64,000 bases of DNA from Hyaloperonospora brassicae. Lineage: Eukaryota > Oomycota > Peronosporomycetes > Peronosporales > Peronosporaceae. The notes beneath the pieces are model-generated. The model made no database searches, was not told the origin of the DNA, and worked only from the letters and a program-made list of their open reading frames with translations. Shown in pieces: positions 1 to 13,549 of the stretch (position 1 is the stretch's first letter; every line of letters begins with the position of its first letter). Location of the stretch: positions 1 to 64,000 of the forward strand of contig CANTFL010000599.1 in NCBI GenBank assembly GCA_947650285.1. Direction: 5' to 3'. A program made the position numbers and the translations under genes.

Positions 1-3000
1 GACTTAATTTATTAATATAACAGTTCTACTTTTACCCTACCTACGCTTCCTCGCTCGCCACGTGTACGTCCGTCGGGGCACCCAAATCCCTTGCGTTAAG
101 TTACGCAAGGGTGTGCCCCGTTACAACTACGGCATCCTGTTGTTCACCGAGCCTACCGAAACGTACATTGATAAAGAATGTAGTCTTCTGCTACGTGGGT
201 AGCGATCGGTCTTGCTTTTTAATACATTAGTGACTGAAAATTTATTGCTGCAAAAAGATAATCACAACACCCATAACCGCCGTGATTACGCCTGGTATCT
301 CGAAACACTGAGCAAAAAATTATACATTCACCAAGAAGATCTGAGAACATACCCTGATGTTGTTGTGGGATAGCAACAGCGCAACGGACCGTAAGCATAC
401 GCTGGTATCAGTAGTAGGTTTCTCAAATACATGAACAATTTTAAATTAATTTCCAGGCTGCTGACCGAAGGTTGATTTCAAATCGCATTCACTGTATATT
501 GATGACCCTGCCGATGAGAGATCGCTTATCACGTCAAAAGTCGGACGAACGAATAATGTGTATTTTTGTAGCCTCGAGAACGGTAGGGCGTCGATCAACA
601 TTATCGTAATCTAGTTTTAAAGTTATCGCAATCTCATCATAACACGTATAACGAGAGAAATGATGCTCTTGGAGTAACAGTCGCACCCGTACTTGTGAAG
701 CATCGTTTCGCAATATACTTCATGTTTGTAAAAGCACATGATGATGATATAAGTGTACTAGAGTTTAATGGAAAGTTTCGTTGTAATCTGAATTCGCCAA
801 GTCCATAGTACATGTGGTATGAGGCATTGACTTTTGACAGATTCAAACTATCAAGATATATGGCATCTCATCATATGTACAGACGATTAAGGAGCTTTCT
901 GTATTGGATAGTTATTCTGGAGCATATATGAGTAAAATATAAATACATACAGCTTCACTATGAAATAACCTATCGGTAGATATACAGCTGGTCAATAAGC
1001 TGTCGGTAGATGTGCAGAAGAACACACGCGACAAAGGTCACCACTACAATAATTTGAGCGGATCATTGTATCGATGCTCGACTAGATAGTAGTGTCGTCG
1101 AAAATAGACGACCTTCTGGAGTTCTGGGATCTACTTAAGCGTGAGATCGTTGAGTTTGAAGCTGTGATCATACAATTAACGATCTAGAATCCACTAAAAA
1201 AGAATATCTCAATAGTCCGAGGCACTAAGGTCCCAAAAAGAAATGAGACGTTTGCACAATGATCAGCGAAGAGATGAAGGAAGGCGCTTATTAGATCATC
1301 TTGACAGCGCCTTATAAATAAATTACGACGATTAGTAAGTTTCTAATCTTAAAAATAAACGGTCACTGAATAGCAATCGTCGCAGAACACGATCTCTTAA
1401 CTTTTATTTCGTCGGTATAGATTTTGTATAAAACAAACGGGTTCGTTTTGGCTACTACAACACGGCACAAATTGGTCTAAATGAGACTACCCGGTTCAAG
1501 CGATGCACGCCTAAATTATGAGAGTCGATCGAGGAAAATCTTTCGTATGAAGATATGGTCGTATAAGAAATGCAATTGGTAAATTCATCATTCCGCTGAT
1601 TGCAATAAGGGATAAGGTACTCGACACAAAAAAGGGCTTGATAACACGTTGTGTCTGCTAAACGGTCAAGTGGTGTCGAATGATCAAAACGCTCTCGTGG
1701 TCAAATGATTCTTTTCATTTCGCTATAGTTCTGAACGTTTGTATCTGCAAACGCACAGGAGGATATCAGTTAGCTCTTTCATTCAACAAAACTGAACACT
1801 CGCACAATACCGCCTCATAAGTCGATCGACAACAAGGACTGAAATGACAAGATGTGTCAAAAATAAAATAATGTGTCCAGATCTCATAAATTCATTCTAT
1901 CATATCCTGTTGCACGAGCGCGACACTTTGAAATTTTCAGTAGGTGGCCCACTTGCGTACTCGGGTATTCAATGTAGATGCTGCAAGAAAAAACAATATT
2001 GCATCCACAATACAGCAATGTTCAGGACATCTTTCGAAAACAGATCGAGAATTTTCACCATTTATACAATAGCGTGTTCATTTATTGTCTGAACATGGGA
2101 AAAGTCTGAGGCTGTATCATATCGATCACACTTTGATACTAATTTATAAAGTGAAAGAAAGCGTATTCTGCACCCTGCCAATTAGACGTAAAATGCGAAA
2201 AGCAAATACCGTTTTGTGGGCATCAGAGAATTTTAGTGTAGAAACCGATGCAAGAAGAAATGCGTTAATTGTGAGTTGAACGGATGAAATTCGTATCACA
2301 TGGCTTGGAGGTTTTACTAACATTTTCGCTCTTCAAGTGTGCGTGCTCTAAACACCTGGATGAACATGCCTGTTTATTACGCCATCGAGCGAAAAAAAGT
2401 GGCCTTTGAGGGCAATAAGTCGCACTGAAATGAAATCATGAAGAACAGCTTGGTACAATACCTAATTTACATATCATAGTATGTGAAGGAAAAATATGTG
2501 TGAATATGACGCCAGCAAAGTGACAATCCGATTTGATATGATGTTTTTTGAATAGAGGTCGCGAAGGCGACTGTCTGCAGTCCATGCTTCCAGCTACATG
2601 TAAGTAAGTAGAATCACTTCGTGCAATGGAAAAGCGCTAACATAGCACTATAAAAGTTTAAGGCCTAGTAAATGAGACAAATACTATATTGTGTATATGT
2701 ATCGTGCATCCTTATGCGCAGCCATCAACGTCCCACATCTTTTGAAACTATGGCAGGATAGATACTTTTCCGATAATTTCATTCTTATCATACATACGAA
2801 ATAATAGATTCAAGTCAATCGAGGATGCATAACAGCAACGTCCCAGTTTTATTCTGACTGCGAAATATGCGGGATACGCACTCGTGCGAAGGTGATGGTA
2901 ATCATATCGCGCGCAGCACTGCTCGACGAAGTGAGAAGCGCTCGTGTGCGGTGGTCACTTTATTGTCGATAGTACCCGTCAGAACCCTTACTAGCTCCTC

Positions 3001-6000
3001 GACGGCGTCTCGACTTTAACAGAAGAATCACGATATTCACCAAGTCCTGATGGATCACATGTCTATGTTGGCGACACACTATGTGATATTGTACCCACTT
3101 TTTTATGATCGGCGGCTGTGTTTTGTTGCGTGAAATGTAGAACGCATCTTTGGTGTGATTTTTTGCAGTACGTACCGAGAGGTTTGTGTATGCCGTACAA
3201 CCATCATCTTACAAATGATAGAATAAGCGGATGTGTAATGGGTAGTGCGCTGTTGGGTAGTGCGCTGTTGGGTGTAATAGCGTAGTGTAGCCGACATATA
3301 TGTGATATTGAGTGAATCTTTTGATCTCTTAATATTCACAAAACATAACAAGCCAATGATTCGTATGAGCTTAAATCAATTATTGTGTCGATATATGAAG
3401 CAAGTAAATTTATTATGTATTGATGAGGTATTTGCTTGTTATGTTGAAGTATAGCAGATGTACAAACGCCTTTTGGTGCTCGCATAATTTAAAGCTCAGC
3501 ACGATACAACTTAAAAAAACAGATTCCGATGCATGCATTTTATAATAACTTTGAAAGCGCTCACGATAAGGATTTGGCTCACGTTGTAGGCAGCATTTTA
3601 CTATGATTGTACTTTCGTAGTATGACGGCGTATACATTGTGCGTGTCGTACTCGATATTATATTCTGTTTTGTATCACAACGAAGTAAATTGGAGAAAGT
3701 TTGACTCGACTCTGACTAACTCATACAAAAAGTCTTCGACTTTTTATGCTGCTATGGTAAGTATCGATTTTGCCGACACATTGCAATTTGTCATGTGAAA
3801 CCTAGTATGTACAAGTATATCTCATATCGAGGTACTGAGAAATTTGTTTGTACGACACTAATGTGTCATATCACAATCGCAAGATAATAGTATCGTCGTA
3901 AATTTGCCCTTGTACGAATGGAATTCTGTCATGAAGTGGAGTTATGCAACGAGATCAATCTTTATAGAGGTAAGTGGTCAATCTGACTAGCCCAATTGAT
4001 ACCGATGTAATAAGCTGACTGGAATATTCGCAATACTGATATAGGAAGGTGTTTTTGTCCGATAACCTATTTTGTTGTACTATAAACTCGACAGTCTGAA
4101 CTAGGACGCTGTGTCAGACCAGTAAAGTTCTTTGATACGGGATATTTGATGTGTAAAAGACCAAGAAATTCAAACAGAGATGATAAATTGCGGTATTTTC
4201 ATCTTTTTCTTACGAATATGGAATAAAGACGATTCGTGCGAAATTATTTTAGTCAAAGTGATGTTCTGAACTTTACGATCATGGAACTTTGAAACTTAGG
4301 ATGGCATGAAAGGTCAGCATGGAATCGTCGCGTGATGAGCTCACTGAAGACTCGATATCGCAATTATGACGCAACCAAAGCCAAGCCAAGGTGTTTTAAA
4401 ACCAATAGGAAAATGTGTACATAGTCTCGATGGGATGGAGACCCACTGTAGGAGTTAGTCACATAGGTTTGATGATAATTACGATAAAAGAGACGAGCAA
4501 AAACTAACGAAATGGCAATGATTCACTTACCTGACTGAAGCGACTAGTGATCTCAATGATTTAGTTGATTGTAGTTCATTCGGCACCTAGACCGATATCT
4601 AACGTGTAAGCACATGAAAAATAGATCGACCATACTCGTGACCGAACCCGAATATATGTATTATGCAACGTTCCTGTAAGGATGGATACATTATAAAGGC
4701 GGTTTACGTAACATTAAAAAAGGTCGCAATGATATTCGTAAAAGACGTCAAACTGACTTCGCTTGGCTGCTGTTGTTATTTAATAACATATTTTGTATAT
4801 CCTGTATCTCGGTACAATACACACAATACCTCGAATGAAGTTTGCAATCTACCATAAAGAATTGGATTATCTGGTGTAATAACGCTTGAGCTGATCCAAT
4901 AATATTTTGAGCCGTTTTATCTGCCTGTCGCCACTGAAACTCACTGACTTCATTATAGTCATCACTGGAGAACACTTCAGCCACTTGATTGTTCTCTCCA
5001 TGCAGTCACATGATATATATCGAAGCTCTTTAGGCCCAGTCGCATCATGCACTAGTACTTTAGATTTCCCGAGTTACCCTTGCACGAAACTAGAGGTTCA
5101 GTTGGACTTGACGCGATTGTATGACTTCGTAATTCCATACAATACCAAATTGAAAAAGAACACGCTTCACGATCGCGCTAAAATAACTGTAGTGTTAAAC
5201 TTCGCAGCGTCAGCACTATCTCGTCACATTCAAAGCCAGGTGTAAATAGGTCAATAGACCACGGACACGTACGCGACCTCTTCGAAAAATAGAATATTGC
5301 ATCGGCACGAAGAATACAGTGCAACGCTGTAGGTATTAAACAATGTATCTAATGACCAGCGAATGAAGAATATCCCATATAGAATCGCGCGCTTGAGATC
5401 TTGTAATTAACTTCTGATGCAGCCCTAGCGCACCACACTAAGCATCAATGCGCACGTTGAAATGTCAGGACTGCATCCAAACGCTACCATATAAGTATAA
5501 ATTGCTACATATAAATGTGGTTTGCACATATAATCGAAGTGGTAATCTTATTGTAAAACACTTGTTCAGATCATTTGATCGATGCTAAAAATACGACAGT
5601 GCATCGATACCGAGCAAAAATGGTCGGTGAACCGGTGCACAGTCATCAGATCGTCTCAATTATCTGGGATGTGATCTCGAATTCAACTACGTTTACTCAA
5701 ATGATCTAAACAATATCATTCTTTCGCTTACCTTATCATCACCAACATTCTGACATATTTCAAAAGTCAATCATGTTTCCATTATATTCAACTGATTTGA
5801 TAAATTGCGCAAATCAATGCATGGAAGTAAAACCTTATATTTTTCATTAACGATTAAGGCGAAGGCCTACTCAGCTTTCAAATCGCGACTAATATATAAC
5901 TCCCATTATTCAATGCCGGTTTCTTCCCTGGTTTTCAGTCCGCAATAGAAATAGAACATTGATTTTACCATTTTTACTCAAAACTTGGTCCGTTCAATTA

Positions 6001-8150
6001 GACATGCAATAGTGTCCTCATCAATCGATTAAATACCACATTCACCGTTCGATTCTGACTACTAATGCAAACATTTAGTACTACCCCACTTGTCATTTAA
6101 TGTCACCTCCCTTACTTCAATTCTTACACATAGTCTAAGAAATCAACCTCGGTATTTTTTGTATACAATTGCTGGTCCCAGACACTATATAATCATACCC
6201 TTTAAACTAATATGTTGATTGGGAGATCCTGCGGTATTGCTCGGCTAGCAATTTAAACTGTGACTTTTGATTAGCACAATACAGATGTAACTTATTAACG
6301 ATGATAACAGTACAAAATTACTTCCATGCACAAATTTAACGATGCAAAATCTGCTTTTCTGTACTAATCAGCCAAAGTGCAAGAATTGGTGTCTCGATGC
6401 CTTCGCTCAATCTACTTGTACCCTTGACCTATGTATCTTATTTTTGCGATGATAATGCACTTTCGATTGTACCACGCAATGATGTACCTTAGCCTACAAC
6501 GGGTTGTGCCTTGTGTGCATGCAATAGCTCGTTATTTGTATCCACATACCTTGTGCCAGATTGCCTTCCAAACAATAGTTTTCAAATAGCGTCTTCGTCG
6601 GATAGGCGATCTGTAAGACGCCAAATTGTACGTACAAAGACCTTCCAAATGCCAAATCGCATTCGTCGACCTGTCAGTCAATGAAATAGAACTGGCCAGA
6701 TAGCCGACCCGTCCTTCTCCAGATCGCACTTCCTTTGATCATTAGTCGTAAGCATGTACTCGTATTTTTATGATCCGATAGCTTCGAGCCTTCGAATGAA
6801 TCGTTTAGCACAAACGGACGATTATATACCGCGTGAACGATGTCATAAAGATCGACATAGGTTCACATAAGCACAATTAAATCCGACCAGCACTTGCCAA
6901 TCTACATACTCATAGTCGAATTTGGTCTAGAGTTTCAACGTTTCTTATCGCATCAATTGACACTGCGTACTCCTTAACTTCCCTTCAAGATTTGAAGATG
7001 TACTCTACCGTTCGAGGGAGCGAGCGTCCCATACGTAAATGAAAAAATGGGATCAGAGATCCTTCTATTTGGGACTTGCAATGCAAGACGAGCGATCTTC
7101 TCGAAGTTAGTTTAGTTCAAAGGTAGGTAATGCTTCCTCGATCGGTCCCCTGATTCAAGCGCCCTCCTTGTTAGCTTATCACTCATGTCTCATTCTCTCT
7201 ATTTCTACAAACAGTCAATATGATTGTCATTCGTTCTGGTCGAGACTCCGTGTATAGCGCAAGCGCGATCCCGTGCGACCATTAGTATCCCGGTCATTTG
7301 ACTACTCTTTTCCGTTCAACGATCTGGACCTACGTTTCCCAAGATCACTTTACCATAAATGCAGCTCGTGTGGCATCCCTCGTTTCATGCAGGGAAGGAA
7401 AAGTGACGTGATTGTCGTCCGAATCCATTCGTCAACCTCAGATCGGCAAAAGTAGTGGCGCGCCGGCGGACTGAATTGGCTATTTCCCATTTTTACTTTA
7501 CCACACAAACGTATGTTACATAAACCCCAGGGTGACTTTTCAAAGTGCAAACTTGTTTCCAGAAGCACAAATAGGCTGATCTTCTGCTACGTCTTTCAAC
7601 GAAACCTCACAGCTCTCGCGCTCGAATATAAGATATGTATGACACGAGAGCTCTAAGCGTGGGGTCTACTCGAACAACAACGCTTGCTCAATCATGACAC
7701 CACAATTTATGCAGCATCAACGAACAACTGCCTTCTCCCGGTTCCGACTTCTGCTGGTTCATCGGTGCTTGCTCAGCTACTCAAGCTAGCGTTGCTGTCG
7801 ATGATGTCGAATGACGTCAAATGATGCTTCTGACACTGCAGTCATGGGGTGCGTACCCTCGATGTTTCGAAGCGCCAACGCGCGGAGCATTTGACATTTG
7901 ACATTTGCGATCTTTGCTCGTTATCGCTTTTGAGCGATCCGCCTGTGCGTGTACATATGCGTGACTTGCGACTGTAAACCGGTCGCATTTAGTGGCCTGC
8001 CAAAAGCGTATTCCCTAACGTCCGTCTCTATCGATGATGAGCTGTTTCCAGGTCGCTCTTGACAGTGTGTGTGCGGTAAACTTTGCTTGCTGAAAGGCGC
8101 ACACATCCACACACTCACACATTCACACACTCGCACATTACACACAAAGT
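1..8150. other. AT-rich gene-poor region, no supportable gene
   Basis: All open frames here are under about 115 codons, many start only at TTG or GTG, and none shows a recognisable domain, a run of linked exons or coding-like composition. Small local repeats are visible, such as a 15-bp unit repeated in tandem near 3240-3270 and a short ATTTGAC-type duplication near 7890. There is no tRNA-like cloverleaf, no CRISPR-like spacing and no long terminal repeat that I can see. The stretch resembles the other AT-rich gene-poor blocks of the window and probably consists of decayed repeats. Confidence 0.6.
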
Positions 8151-8152
8151 CA

Positions 8153-9029
8153 CGTAGAGTTTAGGTAATCCCCGTACCCAGGTGACTATCAGCTTGACTC
8201 TATGGACTCGCAATGAAGGTGCACAAGGGTTCGAAACCATCCAAAGTCAAGTTGCAATGCAGGTATCGAATGATTTGGTGCTTGTACGTGACTCATTGCT
8301 GTGTGCGATGCTCTCAAGGGCGAAATGATTAAGATCTCGATGCAATGTCGGTATCGAATTCCTTCCGCCTTCTCGTGTAGGATTTGACGCTCGCTTGTTG
8401 CTAACGCTTTGCTTGCCAAAAGACGTCGAACTTGGAACGCTCGAACATACCTTTACATCGTTACGGCCTTGCGCTCATGAACAGCCTTACTTGCTGGACA
8501 CACAGGGTCGTTATGCAAACTGGCTACGAATCCACGATCATGCTTAATTTGCATGACTAGAGGACGCACGTCGCCAAAGTAGTTGTGTTCGGTCATTTGC
8601 GCTCGGTCTGCATGACGGAAAGCCCACGTCACCAAAGTATCGGCCAACACGCTCTACAGCCGCCGGTACATGAGCATAGATAGAGGAGGGTGCCTCCACG
8701 TCATGCGGAAAGTCGCATATCACTAGAGATAGTCGTGGGTCTGGCAGATCATCTGCAGCGTACTGTAAACAGTGCACGCTCCCTGCATTGAAGGCAGTGT
8801 AGGCAGATGCTCAGCCACCTCAAGGACGGGCGCTGAGGAATCAAATTCAACTAAACGGACACGCTGTGTAGACGATGTCAACACTGCTTTTAGTATGACG
8901 AAAGCCTTCCTTCTCAGTACATGTCTTTGAACTACGTTCGTCACATCTATCTACAGATATGACGGCTAACGTTTGCTTGTTACCTATTGTGTTTCCACTA
9001 CTCATGGGACGTATTGGTGGCTGATACAA
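8153..9029 (-). other. Possible exon cluster of an unidentified gene
   Basis: Several minus-strand open stretches here look more coding-like than the flanking AT-rich DNA. They include one ending near 8847 that begins around ATG-containing sequence at 9005, one at 8723-8944 with a segment reading RHVLRRKAFVILKAV, one at 8453-8650, and one at 8189-8419 reading SERQILHEKAEGIRYRHCIE. A consensus-like donor (AAAG then GTATGT) lies near 8450. The two middle pieces share a short internal duplication around the words ACTTTGGTGACGTG and ACTTTGGCGACGTG. I could not connect the exons into one frame and recognise no family. It could be a real small multi-exon gene or a decayed one. Confidence 0.25.
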
Positions 9030-9269
9030 TGACTTACATCAGCCGATCAGCAAATGTCGAGAATAGTATCGGATTCGACACGATTCCCCCAATTCATATC
9101 TGACCTACTGTCACTTTCATGGAACGGGCTTACCCCGTTGCGATGAATCCTTGTAAGCCCCATCCTGCTTGTCCCGATTCGTCACTTCATTGCGTGGCAC
9201 TTGTTCGACACCTTATTTATTATCGTTGCAACTTTATGGTTCGCCTCCTTCATGTGCTGCAGCAGCCCG

Positions 9270-12156
9270 CTACGTTCTTTTCGGATTCGCGACTGTTACC
9301 ACATAGAATCGGGTTCCGTATGACAGGCGGTACGGGTTAAAATCCTGACACGACACAGCAAGCGTTAGTGAACATGGCGAAAGGAGTTGAGCAAGAGAAG
9401 TGCGAACACGACATACCTCAGTCGCCTGGAAAGTATCGATAAAGATAATCTCGCCGCAAATGTAAGCAGGCGGCGTTCGATCGCCACCTACACCCAAGAT
9501 TGCTGCTTGAATCGACTCGTTCGCCAGATAGTAGTTTGGAGCTCCCTCGTTGAACGCCACATACGGAAGCTTGCCACCCTTCAGGAAAAACAATGCCAGT
9601 GAGCTGATTTGAAAGCTTCGAAACGATATCCGCTGGTGCTCGACTGGGCCATGCGTAGTAGCTGCAGATGGCTGCTCGCCAACACACTCATGCAAGCTGC
9701 TCTCTTCGACATCACTCGCAACAGTGCGGCCAGTCAAGATCTGTGAAGGCGGTAACTCGTCCGAGACGGACAACTTTTCGACGGTGCCAACACTGCCGTT
9801 CGCATCATGTGATGATGTCGCTAAGGGCGTTACAGACACGACGTGATACTTGGTACCTTCTCGGAGGCAATACGGGCTCGAATTCTGTGCAAACAATAGC
9901 ACATGTACGCCGAGATCAATCGCGTGCATATCAAAAACGAAGTGCGATACCGCAAGAGTTCGTACCCCCGTCGTTTCATGGTCTTCGATGTAGACAATGT
10001 GTCCAAGAACGTACGGAGGGTTTCTGTGGCAGCATAAGTTCGTGGGTGCATGATCAATACACCATGAGATAATCGAGCTTGACTCACCTATCATCTTTCT
10101 TCGATGCTGCGACTGATTCGTCCGACAGGTAATAGTGAGGGCATCCTTCGTGAAATGCAATATAGTCGCCGAACGGAGTGGGTACGAAGAGTGCCACGCT
10201 GCCACATGCGAAGCTCTTGTAGCAGATGCCCAGCAGTTCCTCAAGACGATTGTCATCAGTAACCCATTGGCGGCGTTCATCGACCAGCAAGTTGTCATTT
10301 TTAGTAGCTGGAAGCACTTCGCGTGCCAGCGTATGTGTGTCTCCTTCGAAATCTGCTTGTGTTAATGTAAACACGGACTCGTGAGCGACTTTGCCGCTCG
10401 AGGGAGAAGACGTGTCGATCACAACATCACTAATCTCAACGCTGCAATCAACAGCAGTGCCGCCTGCATCGGCGGCGGACGCATAGTCTTTCATGCGAGG
10501 TGTTGCCTGTGGAGCATCGCACATCAACAGCAAATTTAGCATTTCTGCATGTCTTCATTTGCGGCACATTTCTTGCTGTTCATCACCTTCTCGTCCAAAT
10601 TCACCTTCAGGTCCTGGCCGTCGAGAATCTTCCTACCAACGTCCTCGTATTCGTTTTCCACCATCACGTATTCGTCGCTAAAGGTAGCCCAGTCCTCTGT
10701 AGACATGCCGGACAAGTCAGCACGGTCAACAAGACACGCGGAATACGACTACGCACCATATTCAGGTTGCTTTTCGGCAACAAGCGGCTGCTTCGTATCA
10801 GAGCTGGTCAAATCTGCATGGTCCGCGTACGTGGCAGCTTCTATCAAATTGGGCAGCGACAAAAATGGCGCGCGGAAGAAATCCTCGAACGAAATTCGCT
10901 TGCGTGGGTCTACCCGCAACAGCGCCCCCACCAATTGCTCGCACTCAAGAGACACCGAGACTTTCTTTGGAAACCGAACATGGCCGTGGCGCTCGAAATA
11001 GCGATAGATGTTCCGGCGCAATGCCAAGTGGTTCGTTGCGTGGCACTTGTCTACCACAAGAAACGGGTGTTCATTTGCAATCATTTCGTACAGAATGATG
11101 CCAACCGACCACAAGTCAGCTTTAGCATCGTAGCTCTTGTACTCCAGCAGTTCAGGCGCCATGTAAAGAGGCGAGCCCACCACACTTTCAGCCATCATCT
11201 CCGATCCCAGCTCTCGCGCGAAACCAAAGTCCGCTACATGCACAACACAAAAGGTCAACAGAGATTCGCACATAGAGACTGTCTACCAACTCACCGATTT
11301 TCAGCTTCACCGTCGCTACATTGCGCGACGAGAGCAACAAGTTGGCAGGTTTCAAATCACGATGTACCACGTTCTGCGAGCGTAGAAACTGCAGCCCCGA
11401 CGCTGCAAAAAACAAGGACAACAGCATACCATGAATTCGTTTCATAGCAAGCATGGAGAAAGAAGACGCTTCGGACAGCACACCCAATTGTGACATGTAC
11501 AGCCGTGCTTGCTCTTCCGCGAGCCCATTGTTCGCCTTCATTAGCTGCGCAATGTCCCCACCAGCACAATACTCCTGTAGTCCAGCACCAAACAAAGCAT
11601 CCAGTTAGCACCGCACCACTCCTCCTTTTCGATCGATTTTTTTCGGGACCTGCACAATAAAAATGTGATGCTGCGACTCTTTCGTGCACAGCAGCCGCAC
11701 AATATGCGGATGGCCGTTCTCGAACTGCTCCACAGCCACGCGCATGGTCTCAATCTCCTTTTCGATGCTTTGGAGTTCGTTTGGACGCCGGAGTTTATCT
11801 TTGCCAATCATTTTTACAGCCACAGCTGCCCCGGACGACAAATTGATGGCCTTGTGCACCTACATATCCACCAGAATGTCCGTGTCACAAGTCAGCACAG
11901 TGCGGTCGTCGATACGCCTCTTCGCTGTCGCGTGTATCTTCGTACTGTGCCGTAAGAACCTCTTCCGATTGTTTCCTCTAAACTGCACCAGTCGTTTACG
12001 TCATTCACACCGCATAAACGACGTCAGTAACAGCAAAAACAATGCAATGCACGCGTTTCTGACCGCGTTTCGCAGCAAAAAACGACACAGTAGCTACATG
12101 ACCGACCGGAAGACGTTGCCGCACACGGTGATCGTCTGTCCGTTGGCGCTTCTCAT
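9270..12156 (-). CDS. ATG1/ULK-type autophagy kinase fused to two tandem ATG11/FIP200-like Claw domains
   Basis: Predicted serine/threonine kinase that starts autophagy. Eleven exons (12156-12107, 11992-11956, 11859-11650, 11574-11484, 11402-11295, 11233-10757, 10696-10637, 10544-10088, 10023-9966, 9884-9417, 9344-9270) join in one frame to 696 residues. The kinase has a P-loop (IGRGSYGTV, residues 22-30), Lys45, HRD 143-145, DFG 167-169 and GSPLYMAPE. Just after it comes DEYVMVE (332-338), like the DDFVMV segment of ULK/ATG1. Instead of the usual C-terminal EAT/MIT region, residues about 452-535 and 602-692 each resemble the FIP200/ATG11 Claw (HEGCPHYYL / NEGAPNYYL, then PYVLG / YICGE, then GTKYHVVSV / GTRFYVVTV). 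An intron sits at the same place in both repeats. All exons are on one strand with short introns, so two adjacent genes are less likely. The weakest junction is the 92-bp intron 10636-10545. Confidence 0.75.
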
Positions 12157-12385
12157 GCTGCGGTGCAGATACGAACTGCCAGTCGTGCCTCTTCGTTGCG
12201 ATCGCTCTGTTTGTGTTCTCTCAGGTGGTCAGATAGTCCATATCATGGGCTCCTCATGTCGGTATGCCGTATCGCAGTTTAATGGCAGTGTGGTACACAT
12301 TAACTACGAGGTGACAGGCACGATGGCTACAATGCAGTTGACCAGTGCCATCAGTCAATCATCAGTCAGTCAGTTAGTCAGTCAA

Positions 12386-13549
12386 TCACTCAGCCCCAAT
12401 GCATATTGTCGTGGTCAAATCCGTCAATGTCTTGACTATTTGACAACGTAAGCACGAAAAAACAAAGGTACTGCGGTGGGAATTGGCGACATCCATCACG
12501 CGTTTCTCCTCCTCGTGTTGCTCGCATGTCTTCGATGTACACCGTGTAGCAGAATGTCGTTTGCCCGCTCTTGATGTAGCAGCTCGACCCGCTGAGCGTC
12601 CTTCTGCTTCTTCTAGCAGCTTAGCCTGCATCGCAAGGGCTCGTCGCAGTGCAGCATATGATGAAGAAAAGGACTGCATCGGCACCGTCGTCCGGTCAGG
12701 CCACGCTTGGCCAATGAGCACAGGGTCCAAGGTCTCGATCACGTATTCAGACCCGAGCACGCGCTCGGTTTGCAATCAGTCCTTTCACGTCGTGCGTGGT
12801 GAGGTCAGACCGTCTCATTGCACATGCGCGAACGAGGCGTCTCATGTACGTGGAATGCACAACAACTGCTATGCAGTCAATGCACACGGACTCCTGACTA
12901 TGTCTTCTGCAACAAGGCAAGAGAGGCTCGCCAAGTATAGACAGGTTGTGGCCGAACCACAAGGGGTCCCTACACCTTGTCCTCCCACGAGCCTTGTCGC
13001 CGAGACGAGGACGTCGCGTGTTGTCGCATTGCGACTCGAGGGATCCTGACCGGTTGTGACAGACTGACTGCCCATCCTCGTTGCTGCCTATCCATCTGTT
13101 TATAACGCGCGTGTCAACGACCAACAACGGCCTCGCAAATAGCGTGTGGTCGACTTTATTGTTGAATGTAACGACTCAAAGGTCGTGTCAACGTAGGCAC
13201 ACGCGCGCGCGTGTGTGTCTCTTTTGTGCGCCACTGGCCGGCCGACAGAGCCCGGTCTATACATCGCGGCAAAGCTGGCACCGCCAGGGAAGATGAGGTG
13301 CGCCACACGAAAAAGAGCCCAACCGTGTCGCTCAGAGAAACGGTGCGACGACGACGACGACAGCGAATATTCCCGGTCGAGCTTGGCGTCAATTCCCGTG
13401 CGCTGCAGTCCGCAGCCTCTGCAATCTATCGACGCCAGATGGCTCGGTCCATCCACGGCGAGGCTCGACCTGTTCTCGATGTTCCGTCGCACCACTGCGC
13501 TCCCCAACTCGCCCGACGTTGTGTTCTCCAAACGCAGCCATTGTGGCAT
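12386..13549 (-). CDS. Hypothetical protein, multi-exon, unrecognised
   Basis: An ATG at 13549 opens a minus-strand frame (beginning MPQWLRLENTTSGEL) of about 100 coding-like residues. More coding-like minus-strand stretches follow at about 13075-12869 and 12775-12386; the last contains SEYVIETLDPVLIGQAW and an alpha-helical RALAMQAKLLEEAEGRSA segment. The exon joins were not resolved and I recognise no domain. It lies head to head with the RING gene that starts at 13662, leaving only 112 bp for a shared promoter, and upstream of the ATG1-Claw gene. Plus-strand open frames over the same DNA (for example 12483-13049) compete with it, so the gene may be wrong in part or whole. Confidence 0.35.

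Noticed and set aside
4907..5245. 112-codon frame in the AT-rich left region
   Set aside because: Begins with TTG, no domain and no neighbours; chance frame.
10500..11447. 315-codon plus-strand open frame
   Set aside because: It is the shadow of the minus-strand kinase exons; no domain, and it crosses several introns of that gene.
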